From: Chitinophagales bacterium
GTDB taxonomy: Bacteria > Bacteroidota > Bacteroidia > Chitinophagales > Chitinophagaceae
Length of the DNA: 51,538 nt
NCBI GenBank assembly: GCA_026936105.1
Contig: JAIXKI010000024.1
Coordinates: forward strand, 243,837-295,374
Direction: 5' to 3'
Below the pieces are notes generated by a model that saw only the letters and a list, made by a program, of their open reading frames with translations, made no database searches and had not been told where the DNA came from. How positions within the stretch are numbered: position 1 is the stretch's first letter; every line of letters begins with the position of its first letter. A program made the position numbers and the translations under genes. Shown piece by piece: positions 34,402 to 41,560 of this stretch.

Positions 34402-34848
34402 ATGGCATCCAGATCATTGATCAAAACCGGTGAAATGTTTCCTGCCGCATTTGAAGATTTTTTCAAACCCTGGAATGAGTGGTTTGATAATGGCGGCTTT
34501 TGGGGCAGAGTAATGAAAATGCCCGCCGTAAACGTAACAGACAATGAAAACAATTATGTAGTGTCTCTTGCCGCCCCGGGACTTAAAAAAAGTGATTTTA
34601 AGATTGATGTGAATGGAAACATGCTCACTATCAGCAGTGAGAAAGAAGAAAGTAAAGAGGACAAGGAATCGAAGTACACCCGTAAAGAGTACAGCTATTC
34701 TTCTTTCAGCCGCAGCTTTACTTTACCGGAGGAAGTAAACAAAGAAAAAATCGATGCAGTGTATGAGGATGGAGTGCTGAAACTGACTCTTCCCAAGAAG
34801 GAAGAAGTGAAGAAAACTGCAGCGACCAAGCACATCACCGTAAAATAA
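34402..34848 (+). CDS. Hsp20/alpha-crystallin small heat-shock protein
   Basis: A 148-residue ATP-independent chaperone that holds unfolding proteins in oligomers. The alpha-crystallin domain runs about 45-140 with VVSLAAPGLKKSDFKIDV and the DGVLKLTLPK signature, followed by the short C-terminal HITVK (I-x-V) tail used in oligomer contacts. A strong AAAGGAGG ribosome-binding site precedes the ATG, unusual in this window. It has its own complete promoter and box. Confidence 0.94.
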   Translation: MASRSLIKTGEMFPAAFEDFFKPWNEWFDNGGFWGRVMKMPAVNVTDNENNYVVSLAAPGLKKSDFKIDVNGNMLTISSEKEESKEDKESKYTRKEYSYSSFSRSFTLPEEVNKEKIDAVYEDGVLKLTLPKKEEVKKTAATKHITVK

Positions 34849-35135
34849 GCCTGCAACTGTTGAGTTTAAGCAGCATTGAGGTTGTATCAGGGATCTTTGT
34901 GCAAAGAAACGGTATAAGATTGCTTGTCGGGATCATCCGGCGGCCACCTGTACTGAGGTTATGAAATATAAAGCCCGTTTCTTTTGCCTTTGGTAAGACA
35001 GCAAAGAAGATTTTTGATATAGCCTCTTTTCTTTTATTACTCCCGTAGTATTACAGACATAAGAATGAGAGATTGTGGGGATAACGAAATCAGTCTTCAG
35101 ATGAATTACAAAATATAAATACAGTTTTCATTTTC
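34849..35135 (+). other. Gene-free stretch between hsp20 and the coiled-coil gene
   Basis: I see no open frame longer than about 20 codons with a start signal, no clear terminator hairpin and no repeat in this 287-bp stretch. The Crp/Fnr-type box of the next operon begins immediately after it. Its content is unexplained. Confidence 0.5.
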
Positions 35136-35201
35136 CTGATTAGTATCACAAACTGCAATGATCGCCATTCTTCCGGCCCTATCCTTGAAAATTTATTTTC
35201 G
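35136..35201 (+). promoter_or_regulatory. Crp/Fnr-type box and -7 element of the coiled-coil/L,D-transpeptidase operon
   Basis: CTGATTAGTATCAC (35136-35149) contains TGA-N6-TCA. TATTTTCG (35194-35201, five of six constrained bases) starts 51.5 bp from its centre. The predicted start is near 35208, consistent with translation from the ATG at 35224. Confidence 0.5.
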
Positions 35202-35223
35202 TTTTATGAACAAAGAAATAGTT

Positions 35224-35610
35224 ATGGCTAATGCAGAATTAAAGGTCCGGCAATTTCAACATGAAAGCAATACCTGGAAACGTAACCTTGAATTTCTGAT
35301 CCAGGAAAACGTGAATTTAAAGAACCGGCTTGCTGAAGTACTTCAAACGATTCCCGACGATGAAGATATTCTTGAAGCAGCAGAGAGATACCAAAGCGAG
35401 TTTTTAAGGGAAGATGAGACGATACGACTGATGCGTGGAGATATATCAAAACACGATGCGTTGCTTCAAAAAGGTGTTTATGAAAACGGGTTCAGCATAA
35501 AAGAATTGTCCCGGAAGCAAAAGAAACTTTCTGAAGGTGTAAAAGTTATCGTTGCAGGATTTAATAAACTAAAATTCGACTTCAACAATTACCTTGGCGA
35601 GATCCTGTAA
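35224..35610 (+). CDS. Small coiled-coil protein, unknown
   Basis: A 128-residue soluble, charged protein beginning MANAELKVRQF. Residues about 5-40 and 85-115 look like long helices with coiled-coil character; no motif of a known enzyme is seen. In-frame ATGs at 35158 and 35206 exist, but the predicted transcription start (35208) supports 35224. The L,D-transpeptidase gene begins 11 bp after the stop, so the two are likely co-expressed. I do not recognise the family. Confidence 0.65.
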   Translation: MANAELKVRQFQHESNTWKRNLEFLIQENVNLKNRLAEVLQTIPDDEDILEAAERYQSEFLREDETIRLMRGDISKHDALLQKGVYENGFSIKELSRKQKKLSEGVKVIVAGFNKLKFDFNNYLGEIL

Positions 35611-35621
35611 TCATGCTGCCC

Positions 35622-37187
35622 ATGAATAAAAAAGCCATCTTCATTTTATCCTTATTATTTATTACTGCATCGCCATTACAGCTAACAGCACAAATAGGCC
35701 CGGCAGAGATTGGTAGCCTGGTTCTTAATGAGTCTGCTTTAAAAAAACTATCGTTCCGGCATGCTTCCGAACTAAAAGAAGTATATGCCCGCATGAAGTA
35801 TCAGCCCATTTGGTATGGCAATGACTTGCGGGTCCGAGAACTAATACAGTTGATCGGGCAGGCAGAAAACCTTGGATTGAACCGGGCAGATTATGAAAAT
35901 AATGCCGTGAAGGCGATCCGGGCTATGCCCGGAGACTGGGGTAAGGATACGTTGGCCACAGAATTATACCTGACCGATGCCGCCATCCATTTTACAAAGG
36001 ATGTTGCAGAAGGTAATACTCCTTTGAATCTCGGATACAATGGATTGAATTACCGTTCCGGTTGCAGTGATATTGCAGGATCGTTGTCAACAGCTATTCT
36101 GAGTGAACAATTAATGAACCTTATGCCATTGATCGAACAGAGGACACCGGAATATATTTCAATAAAATGGATGATCGGTTGGTTCCATTCTGTGATGGCA
36201 GGAAACGATTTCAGAGAAGTACTTATAAGATCCACAAAAGCGACTAACGCTAATAAAGAATTATTCATCAAACTTTACCAGCTGGGGTTACTGGATTCAG
36301 CAACACAAAATTTAAGCGGCAAGGAATTAAAGACAAAGATCAGATTGGCACAGGAATTATTCAATCTGCCGGCAGATTCCATTTTGCGGAGCAGCCTGGT
36401 TTCAGCATTAAATATTCCTTTGCGTTACCGGCTTGAAGAATTAAAAATGGCTCTTAATACTATTCGTGCCTTGTATTGTATCAAACAATCCTCAACGGTT
36501 GTGATTGTTAACATTCCTTCGGCAACGCTTCTTGTATATGATCAGGGAAAGAATATACTGGATTCCCGGATCATTGTGGGGAAAAGATCCACGCCCACAC
36601 CTACACTGAGCAGTAAGATCACCGATGTGGTGCTGTATCCTTACTGGATGGTGCCTTATTCCATTGCCACAAAGGAAATACTTCCTGCCGTCAAGCGCAA
36701 CATAGGATATCTTGATGCAGGAAATTATCAGGTGATAGACCATTCGGGAAAAGTGGTGAATCCTTACCGGATCAACTGGCAATCGTTGAGTCCTTCCAAT
36801 TTTCCTTATGTCATCCGCCAGGCCACCGGGTGTGATAATTCTCTGGGATTGGTAAAATTTAATTTTTATAATCCCTATAGTGTTTATCTCCATGACACTC
36901 CTTCTAAAAATTTATTTTCTTATAATAAGAGATATTTCAGTCACGGCTGCATGAGAGTGCAGAAAGCCATGGAACTGGCGCATATTATTTTAAAGGATAA
37001 AAGTATTGTACTGGATACTCTGGAGGACAAGGGGTGCCTTCGTAATCAATCTCCTGTTACTGTGAATGCAGATCAGCAGATCCCTGTTTTTGTTATTTAC
37101 TCTACGGCTTGGACCGATGGAAACGGCCGGGTCATCTTCAATGAAGATGTGTACGGAAAGCAAAAAACAATTCTCAGAAAAAAATGA
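35622..37187 (+). CDS. L,D-transpeptidase (YcbB/LdtD-like)
   Basis: A 521-residue exported enzyme with a signal peptide (MNKKAIFILSLLFITASP, cleavage near QLTAQ). The N-terminal half is a helical scaffold like that of YcbB, and the YkuD catalytic domain (about 300-460) ends with HDTPSKNLF and YFSHGCMRV, the conserved His and nucleophile Cys. It forms 3-3 peptidoglycan cross-links or attaches proteins to peptidoglycan, a penicillin-tolerant route often used in stationary or stressed cells. An ATG at 35613 (three codons earlier) is also possible. Confidence 0.9.
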   Translation: MNKKAIFILSLLFITASPLQLTAQIGPAEIGSLVLNESALKKLSFRHASELKEVYARMKYQPIWYGNDLRVRELIQLIGQAENLGLNRADYENNAVKAIRAMPGDWGKDTLATELYLTDAAIHFTKDVAEGNTPLNLGYNGLNYRSGCSDIAGSLSTAILSEQLMNLMPLIEQRTPEYISIKWMIGWFHSVMAGNDFREVLIRSTKATNANKELFIKLYQLGLLDSATQNLSGKELKTKIRLAQELFNLPADSILRSSLVSALNIPLRYRLEELKMALNTIRALYCIKQSSTVVIVNIPSATLLVYDQGKNILDSRIIVGKRSTPTPTLSSKITDVVLYPYWMVPYSIATKEILPAVKRNIGYLDAGNYQVIDHSGKVVNPYRINWQSLSPSNFPYVIRQATGCDNSLGLVKFNFYNPYSVYLHDTPSKNLFSYNKRYFSHGCMRVQKAMELAHIILKDKSIVLDTLEDKGCLRNQSPVTVNADQQIPVFVIYSTAWTDGNGRVIFNEDVYGKQKTILRKK

Positions 37188-37205
37188 TCTGCATTTTGGT
37201 TTTCG

Positions 37206-37249
37206 CTGACCACAATCATTGCCGCCGCTTTTTGATTCGTTTAGCTTGC
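37206..37249 (+). promoter_or_regulatory. Crp/Fnr-type box upstream of the lipoprotein gene at 37268
   Basis: CTGACCACAATCAT (37206-37219) contains TGA-N6-TCA and matches the hsp20 box at 12 of 14 positions. TAGCTTGC (37242-37249) starts 29.5 bp from its centre but is a weak -7 match. The predicted leader is 12 nt. Confidence 0.45.
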
Positions 37250-37267
37250 TTCAATAAAATAAGATTT

Positions 37268-37927
37268 ATGAAAAGGTATATCATTGCAGCTGCTGCCATA
37301 ATATTTTTTCTACCGGGGTGTGGCCCTTCTTCCCGCATCACCAGTTCCTGGGTGGCGCAGGATGTACAGCCTAAGAAATATAATAAGATCGTGGTGCTGG
37401 GACTGATAAGAGAAGCTGACCGGACCATTCGGGAGAATATGGAAAAACATATTACAGATGATCTCCGGGATTTGGGATATAATGCAGTATGTTCCTGCGA
37501 TGAATATAATCCCAAAGCATTTGAAGGCATGAGTGAAGAACAGGCCCTGGAAAAACTTCGTAAAGACGGAGTGGATGCAGTGCTGACTGTCACTTTGCTG
37601 GATAAAACAAAGGAACGTTATTATTTACCGGGCAGGATTTATTACACTCCATATTATATTTACCACAATCGTTTTTGGGGATATTACCGGGTGATGTACC
37701 GCCGTATTGAATCACCGGGATATTATGGTCTTAATACAAAATATTTCTGGGAAAGCAATTTTTATGACATGAACACAGATCAATTGATTTATTCCGTTCA
37801 AAGCCAGTCTTTCGATCCCACCTCAACTGATGCCATGAGTCATGAATACGGTTTGATGATCGTAAAAAATATGCTGGAGAAAAATGTTTTATCCAACCAA
37901 AAAGAAAAGTCATTAAAACCGATGTAA
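37268..37927 (+). CDS. Exported lipoprotein, unknown
   Basis: A 219-residue protein with a short signal (MKRYIIAAAAIIFFLPG) ending in a lipobox LPGC, so Cys at about residue 18 is lipidated. The mature N-terminus (KIVVLGLIREADRTIRENME) and DDLRDLGYNAV resemble periplasmic nucleotide- or peptidoglycan-associated lipoproteins of the DUF4136-like kind, but I cannot place it. The C-terminal half is rich in Tyr. An upstream in-frame ATG at 37184 overlaps the L,D-transpeptidase stop, but the lipobox fixes 37268. A terminator follows. Confidence 0.7.
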   Translation: MKRYIIAAAAIIFFLPGCGPSSRITSSWVAQDVQPKKYNKIVVLGLIREADRTIRENMEKHITDDLRDLGYNAVCSCDEYNPKAFEGMSEEQALEKLRKDGVDAVLTVTLLDKTKERYYLPGRIYYTPYYIYHNRFWGYYRVMYRRIESPGYYGLNTKYFWESNFYDMNTDQLIYSVQSQSFDPTSTDAMSHEYGLMIVKNMLEKNVLSNQKEKSLKPM

Positions 37928-37956
37928 ACAAATAAAGGGGATATAGCAGGAAAGAG

Positions 37957-37986
37957 AGCCGGATTCTTCCGGCTTTTATTATTTTA
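37957..37986 (+). terminator. Rho-independent terminator after the lipoprotein gene
   Basis: AGCCGGA (37957-37963) pairs with TCCGGCT (37968-37974) around a TTCT loop, followed by TTTATTATTTT. It closes the plus-strand unit against the convergent regulator gene. Confidence 0.8.
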
Positions 37987-38009
37987 GTCAGTAAGAAAAT
38001 CACTTTTTT

Positions 38010-39068
38010 TCAATTCAGCATATTCATCAGTTTTTTTTCATTGAGGATGATGATAGACCCGCTTTGAATATCTATCAGTTGCTCATTTTTAAAATCGCTG
38101 AGCGTACGTATGAGTGATTCGGTGGCGGTACCGGCAATGGTGGCAAGGTTTTCCCTGCTGATGTGAATGGCGAAACCTGGGTCCCGCTTTGTATTGTATT
38201 TTTTATTCAGCTTGGTAATAGCGTCCGCAACTTTTTTACGAAGGGAATTATAAGCAAGCCCCAGCAATTGTTCTTCTTTTTCAGAAACATTTTTTGCCAG
38301 AAGTTTTATAAACAGGTTGGAAATATCCCGGTTATTGTTTAGCAGGTTTTCAAAATCTTCTTTTGGGATGATGGCCAGTTCACAATCTTCCAGGGCTTCA
38401 GCTGTTTCTTTGTAAGGAGTACCTTCCAGTAGAGCAGTATAACCCAGAAAATCCCCCTGGTTGAAAAGACCGATCACAAGTTCTTTTGAGTTTTCATTCG
38501 ACTTATAGGTCTTCACTTTCCCTTTCTGAATATAGTAAAGCCTGAAAGGACGGTTTCCTTCCGAATAGATGATCTGTTTTTTTTTATATTTATTGATAGT
38601 ACGCCCTTCCTGTAAAGACAGGATCGCTTCTTTTCCCCCGGAGAGGTTCATAAGCTGATTGAAACCTTCAATACCTTCAGAAATCTTTTCTTCTATCATT
38701 TCTGCTTTTTTCAAACGGCCTTCCACTGCTTCCAGCAGTTCGGTCCCGTCGAAGGGCTTGGTGATATAATCATCTGCTCCAAGCGCCATTCCTTTGCGCA
38801 CATCGGACCTTTCAGATTTTGCTGATAAAAAGATAAACGGAATGTGATGTGTTTCGGGATTTTTATTCAGCAGGTGCAAAACACCATAGCCATCCAGTAC
38901 CGGCATCATGATATCGCAAATGATCAGGTCAGGTTTCTCTTTCAAAGCCACTTCCACTCCATCTTTGCCGTTTTCGGCAGTAAAGACCTTGTAATTTGCC
39001 AGTTCCAGAATCTCGGCAGTGTTTTCCCTGATGTCGTTGTTGTCCTCTATCAATAAAATCTTTTTCAT
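38010..39068 (-). CDS. Hybrid response regulator: REC, cyclic-nucleotide-binding-like and Crp-type HTH domains
   Basis: A 352-residue cytoplasmic transcription factor. REC domain (1-120) has acidic N-terminal residues in IEDNND, phospho-acceptor D52 (CDIMMP), S82 and K104. A cNMP-binding-like fold (about 150-240) follows; the Arg of the Crp phosphate-binding cassette appears to be replaced (PYKETAEA), so cAMP binding is doubtful. The C-terminal HTH (275-345) keeps E317 and R321 in TESLIR, aligned with Crp RETVGR and Fnr VETISR, and no Fe-S cysteines. It is encoded 30 bp after the kinase and would act when phosphorylated. Confidence 0.88.
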   Translation of the reverse strand: MKKILLIEDNNDIRENTAEILELANYKVFTAENGKDGVEVALKEKPDLIICDIMMPVLDGYGVLHLLNKNPETHHIPFIFLSAKSERSDVRKGMALGADDYITKPFDGTELLEAVEGRLKKAEMIEEKISEGIEGFNQLMNLSGGKEAILSLQEGRTINKYKKKQIIYSEGNRPFRLYYIQKGKVKTYKSNENSKELVIGLFNQGDFLGYTALLEGTPYKETAEALEDCELAIIPKEDFENLLNNNRDISNLFIKLLAKNVSEKEEQLLGLAYNSLRKKVADAITKLNKKYNTKRDPGFAIHISRENLATIAGTATESLIRTLSDFKNEQLIDIQSGSIIILNEKKLMNMLN

Positions 39069-39098
39069 AGTAAAAAGAATTTGGTTTAGGGTAAAAAG

Positions 39099-40358
39099 TC
39101 AGGCTTCTGCCACCTGTGCAGAAGTTAACTCATTTTCTTTTATCAGCCGGAACTGAATGAAGAATTTTGTTCCTTTTTCTGTTTCACTTTTACAGGATAT
39201 CTTTCCGTTTAACAACTCAACATATTTGAAAACAATGTGTAATCCAAGGCCGGTTCCCTGGATATTGGTGACATTGGATCCGCGGTAAAAACGTTCGAAC
39301 AAACGTTTAAGATCTTCTTTGGGAATACCTATGCCCTGATCTTTGACCGAGAGCAGCAATAAATCGCCTTTCCGTTCTGTCCGGATAACGACCTCTGAAT
39401 TTTCAGGGGAGAATTTAATGGCATTGGATAACAGATTCATGATAATATGCTTCAAAATTCCCGCATCAATAATCATCATTTTTTCTCCTGTATGTTTATA
39501 GGAAATATGTTGCCCTTTTTTCAGAAGACCACTTATCTCATTTATGATGCTTTGAACATGATTCTGAATATTGAGGTTGCTGTTTCTGATCATGATCTTT
39601 CCTTCCTCTATCTTTCCGACGGAAAGGAATTCATTCAAAATATCCGTCAATGTGTTTACGGAAGAAATGATGCGGTCAATGTGTTTTTTCCTTTGAAGCT
39701 GATGTTCTGTTTTACAATATTTCTCGACCAGGTAAGCCGAAGATAATATGGTGCTCAGTGGCGTCCTGAATTCATGAGAGGCCATAGTGACAAAGCGGGA
39801 TTTCAATTCGTTCAATCCTTTTTCTTTTTCCAGGGAGCGCTGAAGTTCGCTGCGTGAAGCTTCCAGTTTCTTCAGAGTATCGGTCAGTTCTCTTGTCCTG
39901 TTTTCTACTTTCGCTTCCAGATTGTCATTCAGTTGTCTTATTTCTTCTTCTTCTTTCTTTTTAAGTGAGATGTCGTTGATATAGGCAATGACATAAGTTT
40001 CGCCATCATAAGAATAATGGCCGAGGCTGATCTCAACCGGGAATTCTGTTCCGCCTTTCCTGAGTGCACACAGATCGGACTTACCGCTGCCATGGATATT
40101 CTTGTCTGGTTCTGAACTATAGTTACGCCTGAATCGAATATGCTTTTTTCGCAGCCTTGATGGCAGCAGCATCTCTATCTTTTTCCCTGTCAATTCCTTT
40201 TCGCTATAGCCGAATAACCGTAAGGCAAACGGGTTTACCAGTTGCATATTCCCCGACTCATTTACAATGATAATACCGATGGAAGCATCTTTAAAAATGG
40301 CACGGACCAGAGTCTCTTTCTTGTTTTTTGGAGATTTTTGGGTGGTAGCGTGTTGCAT
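39099..40358 (-). CDS. PAS-domain sensor histidine kinase (cytoplasmic)
   Basis: A 419-residue soluble kinase, with no membrane segment. A PAS domain (roughly 15-135) with ASIGIIIVNESGNMQLVNPFAL and LCALRKGGTEFPVEISLG, a coiled coil, a HisKA domain with MASHEFRTPLS (phospho-His near residue 195 from this start), and a HATPase_c domain (HIIMNLLSNAIKFSP; SVKDQGIGIP; GTGLGLHIVF). It senses an intracellular cue. The ATG at 40388 is also in frame, but the perfect -7 element at 40393-40386 supports 40358. Its partner regulator is encoded directly downstream. Confidence 0.9.
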   Translation of the reverse strand: MQHATTQKSPKNKKETLVRAIFKDASIGIIIVNESGNMQLVNPFALRLFGYSEKELTGKKIEMLLPSRLRKKHIRFRRNYSSEPDKNIHGSGKSDLCALRKGGTEFPVEISLGHYSYDGETYVIAYINDISLKKKEEEEIRQLNDNLEAKVENRTRELTDTLKKLEASRSELQRSLEKEKGLNELKSRFVTMASHEFRTPLSTILSSAYLVEKYCKTEHQLQRKKHIDRIISSVNTLTDILNEFLSVGKIEEGKIMIRNSNLNIQNHVQSIINEISGLLKKGQHISYKHTGEKMMIIDAGILKHIIMNLLSNAIKFSPENSEVVIRTERKGDLLLLSVKDQGIGIPKEDLKRLFERFYRGSNVTNIQGTGLGLHIVFKYVELLNGKISCKSETEKGTKFFIQFRLIKENELTSAQVAEA

Positions 40359-40385
40359 GTGTTCTTCAGTTTTCTGAAAGGGGTT

Positions 40386-40428
40386 CAAACTTAGAATATG
40401 TTTTTCTGCATAACGGGACTTTAATCAG
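40386..40428 (-). promoter_or_regulatory. Near-consensus Crp/Fnr-type box and perfect -7 element of the kinase-regulator operon
   Basis: On the minus strand, TGATTAAAGTCC (centre 40421.5) is TGA-N6-TCA with one mismatch, and TAAGTTTG (40393-40386) is a perfect -7 element starting 28.5 bp away. The predicted start is near 40379, with a 21-nt leader to 40358. Confidence 0.45.
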
Positions 40429-40524
40429 TCCGGTATATGATTTTTGACATTCACATTAGCATAACATGCTTTCAAAAAGGAACTCTTAACAAATGGAGGA
40501 GAAATGCTGTTCGATATGACAGTT

Positions 40525-40590
40525 TTGATCAATATCATAGGAAGAGTTGCTTACAGTCATTCATAACAAAATTATTTCAAAATAGGTTCG
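40525..40590 (+). promoter_or_regulatory. Crp/Fnr-type box and -7 element of the universal stress protein gene
   Basis: TTGATCAATATCAT (40525-40538) is nine of ten bases identical to the E. coli Fnr consensus TTGAT-N4-ATCAA. TAGGTTCG (40583-40590, five of six constrained bases) starts 51.5 bp from its centre, so the predicted start is near 40597 and the leader 11 nt. Confidence 0.65.
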
Positions 40591-40607
40591 TGATCTAAAA
40601 TTGTTTT

Positions 40608-41435
40608 ATGAAAAAGATACTTCTGGCATTAGATGGAGGCCGTTTTTCCAAAGGAGCCTGCGAGTTTGCAAAGGCATTGAACGAAAAGAGCCCTATATTA
40701 TTGGTAGGCGCTTTTTTACCCCAGGTGGATTATGCCAACCTGTGGAGTTATTCCAGCGGCGGCCTGACCGGCCCTTTATTCATTCCGGTAGCCGAAGGAG
40801 AAGATTCTGATTCTGTCAGAAAGAATGAAGAACAATTCGGGAATTTCTGTAGAAAAAATAATATAGAGTTCCGGGTGCACAAGGATTATTATGATTTTGC
40901 ACTTCCGGAATTAAGAAAGGAGACACGCTTCGCAGATCTTTTGCTATTAAGCGGTGAATTGTTTTATCAGGGGCTTGGCTCCAAAGAACCTAATGATTAT
41001 CTGAAAGATGCTTTACATGGGGTGGAATGCCCGGTTGTGGTAGTGCCTGAGGAATATGAATTTCCGAACAGTAACGTTCTGACTTACGATGGTTCGGAAG
41101 ATTCAGTATTTGCCATAAAGCAATTTGCCTACCTTTTCCCTGAACTGAAGGATAATAAAACGATACTCGTGTATGTAAATAAAAAAGGAGAAAAAAGGCT
41201 GCCGGAAGAAGTGAGTATCGGAGAATTGGCAGCCAGGCATTTTAAAGACCTGACCATGATGCATCTGAAAACCGATTCGGGTCAAGATTTCAATGCGTGG
41301 CTTGAAGAGAATAAAGGAGCCATCCTGGTCAGTGGCGCTTTCGGACGTTCTGCTTTTTCCAGAGCTTTCAAAAAAAGCTTTATAACCGATGCTATCAAAG
41401 AGCAAAAGTTACCGATTTTTATTGCGCATAATTAA
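40608..41435 (+). CDS. Universal stress protein (UspA superfamily)
   Basis: A 275-residue protein with two Usp-like halves. Half one starts MKKILLALDGGRFSKGA, with PVVVVPEEYEF closing it near residue 150; half two starts NVLTYDGSEDSVFAIKQF and ends LPIFIAHN. The ATP-binding G-2x-G-9x-G(S/T) motif is poorly conserved, so this may be a non-nucleotide-binding member. Usp proteins help survival during starvation, low oxygen and oxidative stress. It is divergent from the kinase operon and shares their intergenic region. Confidence 0.88.
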   Translation: MKKILLALDGGRFSKGACEFAKALNEKSPILLVGAFLPQVDYANLWSYSSGGLTGPLFIPVAEGEDSDSVRKNEEQFGNFCRKNNIEFRVHKDYYDFALPELRKETRFADLLLLSGELFYQGLGSKEPNDYLKDALHGVECPVVVVPEEYEFPNSNVLTYDGSEDSVFAIKQFAYLFPELKDNKTILVYVNKKGEKRLPEEVSIGELAARHFKDLTMMHLKTDSGQDFNAWLEENKGAILVSGAFGRSAFSRAFKKSFITDAIKEQKLPIFIAHN

Positions 41436-41560
41436 TTGAAAAGAACTCTGCCGGGTAATTTGCTAAAACTATTTAATAGGTACTGTGTGTATGAAACAGG
41501 GAATTTTAATTTTTTCAAGAGCATAGCGTCATTGCAGCCTTTTTAGGAATTCAAAGCGGA

